The notes below the pieces were generated by a model. The model was given only the letters and a program-made list of their open reading frames with translations. It had not been told where the DNA came from and did not search any database. Positions 5,137 to 7,387 of a stretch of DNA of 7,387 nucleotides are shown one piece after another. The translations under genes and the position numbers were made by a program. This stretch comes from Verrucomicrobiota bacterium. Lineage in GTDB: Bacteria > Verrucomicrobiota > Verrucomicrobiia > Chthoniobacterales > UBA10450. Each line of letters begins with the position of its first letter. The first letter of the stretch is position 1. The DNA is taken from NCBI GenBank assembly GCA_003218615.1, contig QHOD01000090.1, positions 1-7,387 on the forward strand, given 5' to 3'.

Positions 5137-5396
5137 TGCTCGGTTTGGTTCGTCTTTTCATTCGCATTTATCAATGCACGCTCTCGCCGCTTCTTTGTTT
5201 GCTCGGCGGTCCCGGCTCGGGCTGTCGATTTACGCCGTCGTGCTCAGCGTATTTTTTGGAAGCCGTGGAGACGCATGGCCTCACGCGTGGAAGCTGGCTG
5301 GGATTGAAACGATTGGCGAGATGCCAACCTTGGGGCGGGGCAGGGGAAGACCCCGTTCCACAACCTGCGCGCAGCCGCGAGCCTGTTTGTGAATAG
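5136..5396 (+). CDS. yidD: Membrane protein insertion efficiency factor YidD
   Basis: The product has 86 residues, as usual for YidD. The start at 5136 gives MLGLVRLFIRIYQCTLSPLL, an amphipathic membrane-associating helix, and overlaps the rnpA stop by one base; an earlier in-frame start at 5094 would lie inside rnpA and add non-conserved sequence. The signature CRFTPSCSAYFLEAVETHGL (44-63) with its cysteines, then GSWLGLKRLARCQPWGGAGEDPVP, is unmistakable. YidD acts at the inner side of the cytoplasmic membrane and improves insertion by YidC; its gene sits between rnpA and yidC in very many bacteria. The last 12 residues are not conserved. Only 20 bases separate its stop from yidC. Confidence 0.95.
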   Translation: MLGLVRLFIRIYQCTLSPLLCLLGGPGSGCRFTPSCSAYFLEAVETHGLTRGSWLGLKRLARCQPWGGAGEDPVPQPARSREPVCE

Positions 5397-5416
5397 CCGC
5401 TTCGGCATGATTTTTT

Positions 5417-7153
5417 ATGGATCGAACTGCGTGGATTGTCGTTGTTCTTTGCGTGCTTGGGCTCGTGCTCTGGGAAGTCTATCTGGCAAAGCAGACGCCG
5501 CCGAGGCCTGCGCCAGTCAATATTACGCCCGGGCAGGCTTCTCCCACGGCGACTCCGACAGTTTTCGGCGCTTCCCCAACGCCGCCTGCCTCTCCTGAGG
5601 TTGCGCCGAAATCTGTCGAATCAGTTTGGAGTTCTCCCGAGAAAATAGAAACGCTTCGCAATTCGGACGTCGAGCTGCGCCTGACAAATCGCGGCGGTGG
5701 CATCAAAGAAGCAGTCTTACTCAGGCAGGTCGCCGAAAAAGGGCAGCGCGTCGCTTTGAATTCGGCCGAAAACGCGCCGATCGGTGCTCTTATCGAGCAG
5801 CCGCCCGGGTTTACGCTTTCCGAATTCACTGCATCTGCCGAGTCGGATTCTGCAGTGCAATTCGAGCGCACGACCGCCGAGCAGGTTACCATCCGCAAAA
5901 AATTCTTCTTCCAACAATCGCCGGAGAAGAAAGACAACTTTGTTGTCGAAATGGATGTCGATCTTGAGAATCGCGGCGCGAAACCCTATCAAAATGCGGG
6001 TTACTTTGTTGCGCTCGGATCCGCCGCGCCAATTCACTTCAAGGATTATCCCTCTTACACGCGGCTCGTCTGGTGCATCGATGGAAAGGCCAAAGGCATC
6101 GACGTCGGCTGGTTTGGCGGAGGCGGTGGATTTCTCGGGATGGGCCAGCGCGCCGCGCGGCCTTTTTACCAGGAAAATATTGCGGGCGCGGAATGGGTTG
6201 CGGTGAGCGATCAATTTTTCACGATATTGATGGCGCCTCTTAGTGGTAAGGCCAATCAAGTTTGGGGCCGGCGTTTCGATATTAATCGCGCGCCTGACCA
6301 AAAAGTGCTCGGAATCGAAGGAGCGCTCGGTATGCCGGGCTTTGCGTTGCAGCCCGGGCAAAGTTATAGCGCGCGTTTCGAAATCTACGCCGGCCCGAAG
6401 CTTTACCATCGCCTCGCGCAACTTCCGCATAATGAAGCCGAGATCATGGACTTCGGGATGTTCAAACTGGTGTGCCAGTTTCTCCTCAACTTCATGAACC
6501 TGCTGCACAGTTGGCTGCATGACTATGGCCTCGCTATCCTGGCGCTCACCACCATCATCAAGCTCACGCTCTGGCCGATTCAAAACAGAGCAAACCGCTC
6601 CATGCGCCAGATGGCGGCGCTCTCGCCGAAAATGCAGGAGTTGAAGGAAAAATACAAAGATGATCCTACCCGGATGAATCAGGAGGTGATGAAGCTTTAC
6701 AAGCAGTACGGGATCAATCCAGTCGGTGGCTGTCTGCCGATGATGATTCAGATCCCGATCTTTTTCGGTCTTTTCAAAATGCTCGGCCAGGCGGTGGAAT
6801 TGCGAAACGCAAAGTTTCTCTGGGTGAAAGATCTTTCGCAGCCAGACACGGTGGCCCATTTGCCGTTACTCGGGTGGCCGATCAATATTATCCCGCTCTG
6901 CATGGCCGCGACGCAGATCTGGCTCATGGCTATGACGCCAAAAACCGGCGACGCAACACAACGCCGGGTGATGATGTTCACGCCGCTGATCTTTTTATTT
7001 ATCTGCTACAATTTTGCGGCAGCTCTGGCATTGTATTACACCGCTCAGAATCTTTTCAGTATCTTGCAATTTTATCAGAACAAGAATCAGCCCATGCCGA
7101 AGCTTGAAAAAGTTACCTCGAAGACACTCGGGGCCGGAAAACGCAAACGATGA
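5417..7153 (+). CDS. yidC: Membrane protein insertase YidC
   Basis: The 578-residue protein is a full-length Gram-negative YidC, which inserts and folds inner-membrane proteins alone or with SecYEG. Order of parts: membrane anchor (about 6-23); a Pro/Thr/Ala-rich linker (28-65); a large periplasmic beta-domain (about 75-335) with a Gly-rich loop GWFGGGGGFLGMG; then the conserved Oxa1/YidC core. The core shows transmembrane segments at about 368-390, 438-460, 482-504 and 515-545, and the cytoplasmic helical loop SPKMQELKEKYKDDPTRMNQ before NPVGGCLPMMIQIPIFF (434-450). The conserved basic residue of the hydrophilic groove is Lys382 (TTIIKLTLWPI) where E. coli has Arg366; Lys also occurs in other phyla. 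The tail is basic (GAGKRKR), as in ribosome-binding YidC forms. An ATG at 5406 is out of frame and rejected. The stop overlaps the jag start. Confidence 0.97.
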   Translation: MDRTAWIVVVLCVLGLVLWEVYLAKQTPPRPAPVNITPGQASPTATPTVFGASPTPPASPEVAPKSVESVWSSPEKIETLRNSDVELRLTNRGGGIKEAVLLRQVAEKGQRVALNSAENAPIGALIEQPPGFTLSEFTASAESDSAVQFERTTAEQVTIRKKFFFQQSPEKKDNFVVEMDVDLENRGAKPYQNAGYFVALGSAAPIHFKDYPSYTRLVWCIDGKAKGIDVGWFGGGGGFLGMGQRAARPFYQENIAGAEWVAVSDQFFTILMAPLSGKANQVWGRRFDINRAPDQKVLGIEGALGMPGFALQPGQSYSARFEIYAGPKLYHRLAQLPHNEAEIMDFGMFKLVCQFLLNFMNLLHSWLHDYGLAILALTTIIKLTLWPIQNRANRSMRQMAALSPKMQELKEKYKDDPTRMNQEVMKLYKQYGINPVGGCLPMMIQIPIFFGLFKMLGQAVELRNAKFLWVKDLSQPDTVAHLPLLGWPINIIPLCMAATQIWLMAMTPKTGDATQRRVMMFTPLIFLFICYNFAAALALYYTAQNLFSILQFYQNKNQPMPKLEKVTSKTLGAGKRKR

Positions 7154-7387
7154 TGACGCCGAAAGAACTGCTCGACATCATGCTCGGTTACCTCGGTTTC
7201 GTCGTGCAAATCGAGGAGACCAGGAACGAGGGCGGTAATCTGACACTGCAAATTTACACCGAGGAAAGCCGGCGCTTAATCGGGCGCGATGGCGCAACGC
7301 TCGATGCCATCCAGTTTTTACTCAATCGGCTGTTGCAGGCCAAAGACCAAAATGCTGAAAAAGTGATCGTCGATTGCGAACACTATC
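7150..7387 (+). CDS. jag: Jag/KhpB-like RNA-binding protein, N-terminal part (3' end beyond window)
   Basis: The frame is open to the right edge for 79 codons. The product starts MMTPKELLDIMLGYLGFVVQ and carries a type II KH domain with the GxxG loop GRDG (45-48), followed by ATLDAIQFLLNRLL, which closely resembles the Jag/KhpB family (GRxGxTLDxLQyLvN). An R3H domain should follow beyond the window. KhpB proteins bind RNA in the cytoplasm and affect cell shape and division in Gram-positives; the gene is commonly adjacent to yidC. There is no Jag-N domain, since the KH-like sequence begins almost at the first residue. Two starts are possible: ATG 7150, which overlaps the yidC stop by 4 bases (ATGATGA), or ATG 7153, overlapping by one base. 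Both imply coupling to yidC. Confidence 0.88.
   Translation, partial: MMTPKELLDIMLGYLGFVVQIEETRNEGGNLTLQIYTEESRRLIGRDGATLDAIQFLLNRLLQAKDQNAEKVIVDCEHY

Noticed and set aside
5717..6859. Minus-strand open frame of 380 codons antisense to yidC
   Set aside because: It lies wholly opposite a certain gene, is rich in His and Arg as expected for an antisense frame, and shows no recognisable family.

Overview
This window comes from a Gram-negative bacterial chromosome. The gene content fits a Verrucomicrobiota-type genome: a long YidC with a large periplasmic domain, type II lipoprotein signals, a TamB/AsmA-like protein, the order rnpA-yidD-yidC-jag, few Shine-Dalgarno sequences, and short heptameric repeats between genes. 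That placement is inferred from style and gene order, and no marker gene proves it. The edges cut two genes, one on the left (minus strand) and one on the right (plus strand).

Layout. Positions 1-1491 carry two minus-strand genes: a DUF4230-type membrane-anchored protein (1491 to 811), followed by the N-terminal 245 codons of an AsmA/TamB-like envelope protein (737 to the left edge). A 341-base divergent region (1492-1832) holds a heptamer array and a run of three small hairpins. On the plus strand follow a YqgE/AlgH-family gene (1833-2393) and alanine dehydrogenase (2491-3588). They are separated by a 97-base spacer flanked by inverted arrays of a 7-base repeat.

Positions 3696-4645 hold three tandem small lipoprotein genes of 58, 78 and 141 aa, plainly related to one another. 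All have the lipobox cysteine at residue 17 followed by EQK, and all have a disordered tail rich in Thr, Ser, Pro and Glu. The third matches the second except for expansion of one 48-base (16-residue) unit to five copies, and this accounts exactly for its extra length. This family is the least familiar content of the window.

Positions 4774-7387 are a compact, conserved block: rnpA (RNase P protein), yidD, yidC and the start of a jag/khpB-like KH-domain gene. The genes overlap or nearly touch, which suggests one transcript and translational coupling. The block joins tRNA 5' processing to membrane-protein insertion. rpmH (ribosomal protein L34), the usual upstream partner of rnpA, is not in the preceding gap, where the lipoprotein cluster lies instead. 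No rRNA, tRNA, CRISPR array, insertion sequence or replication origin was seen.
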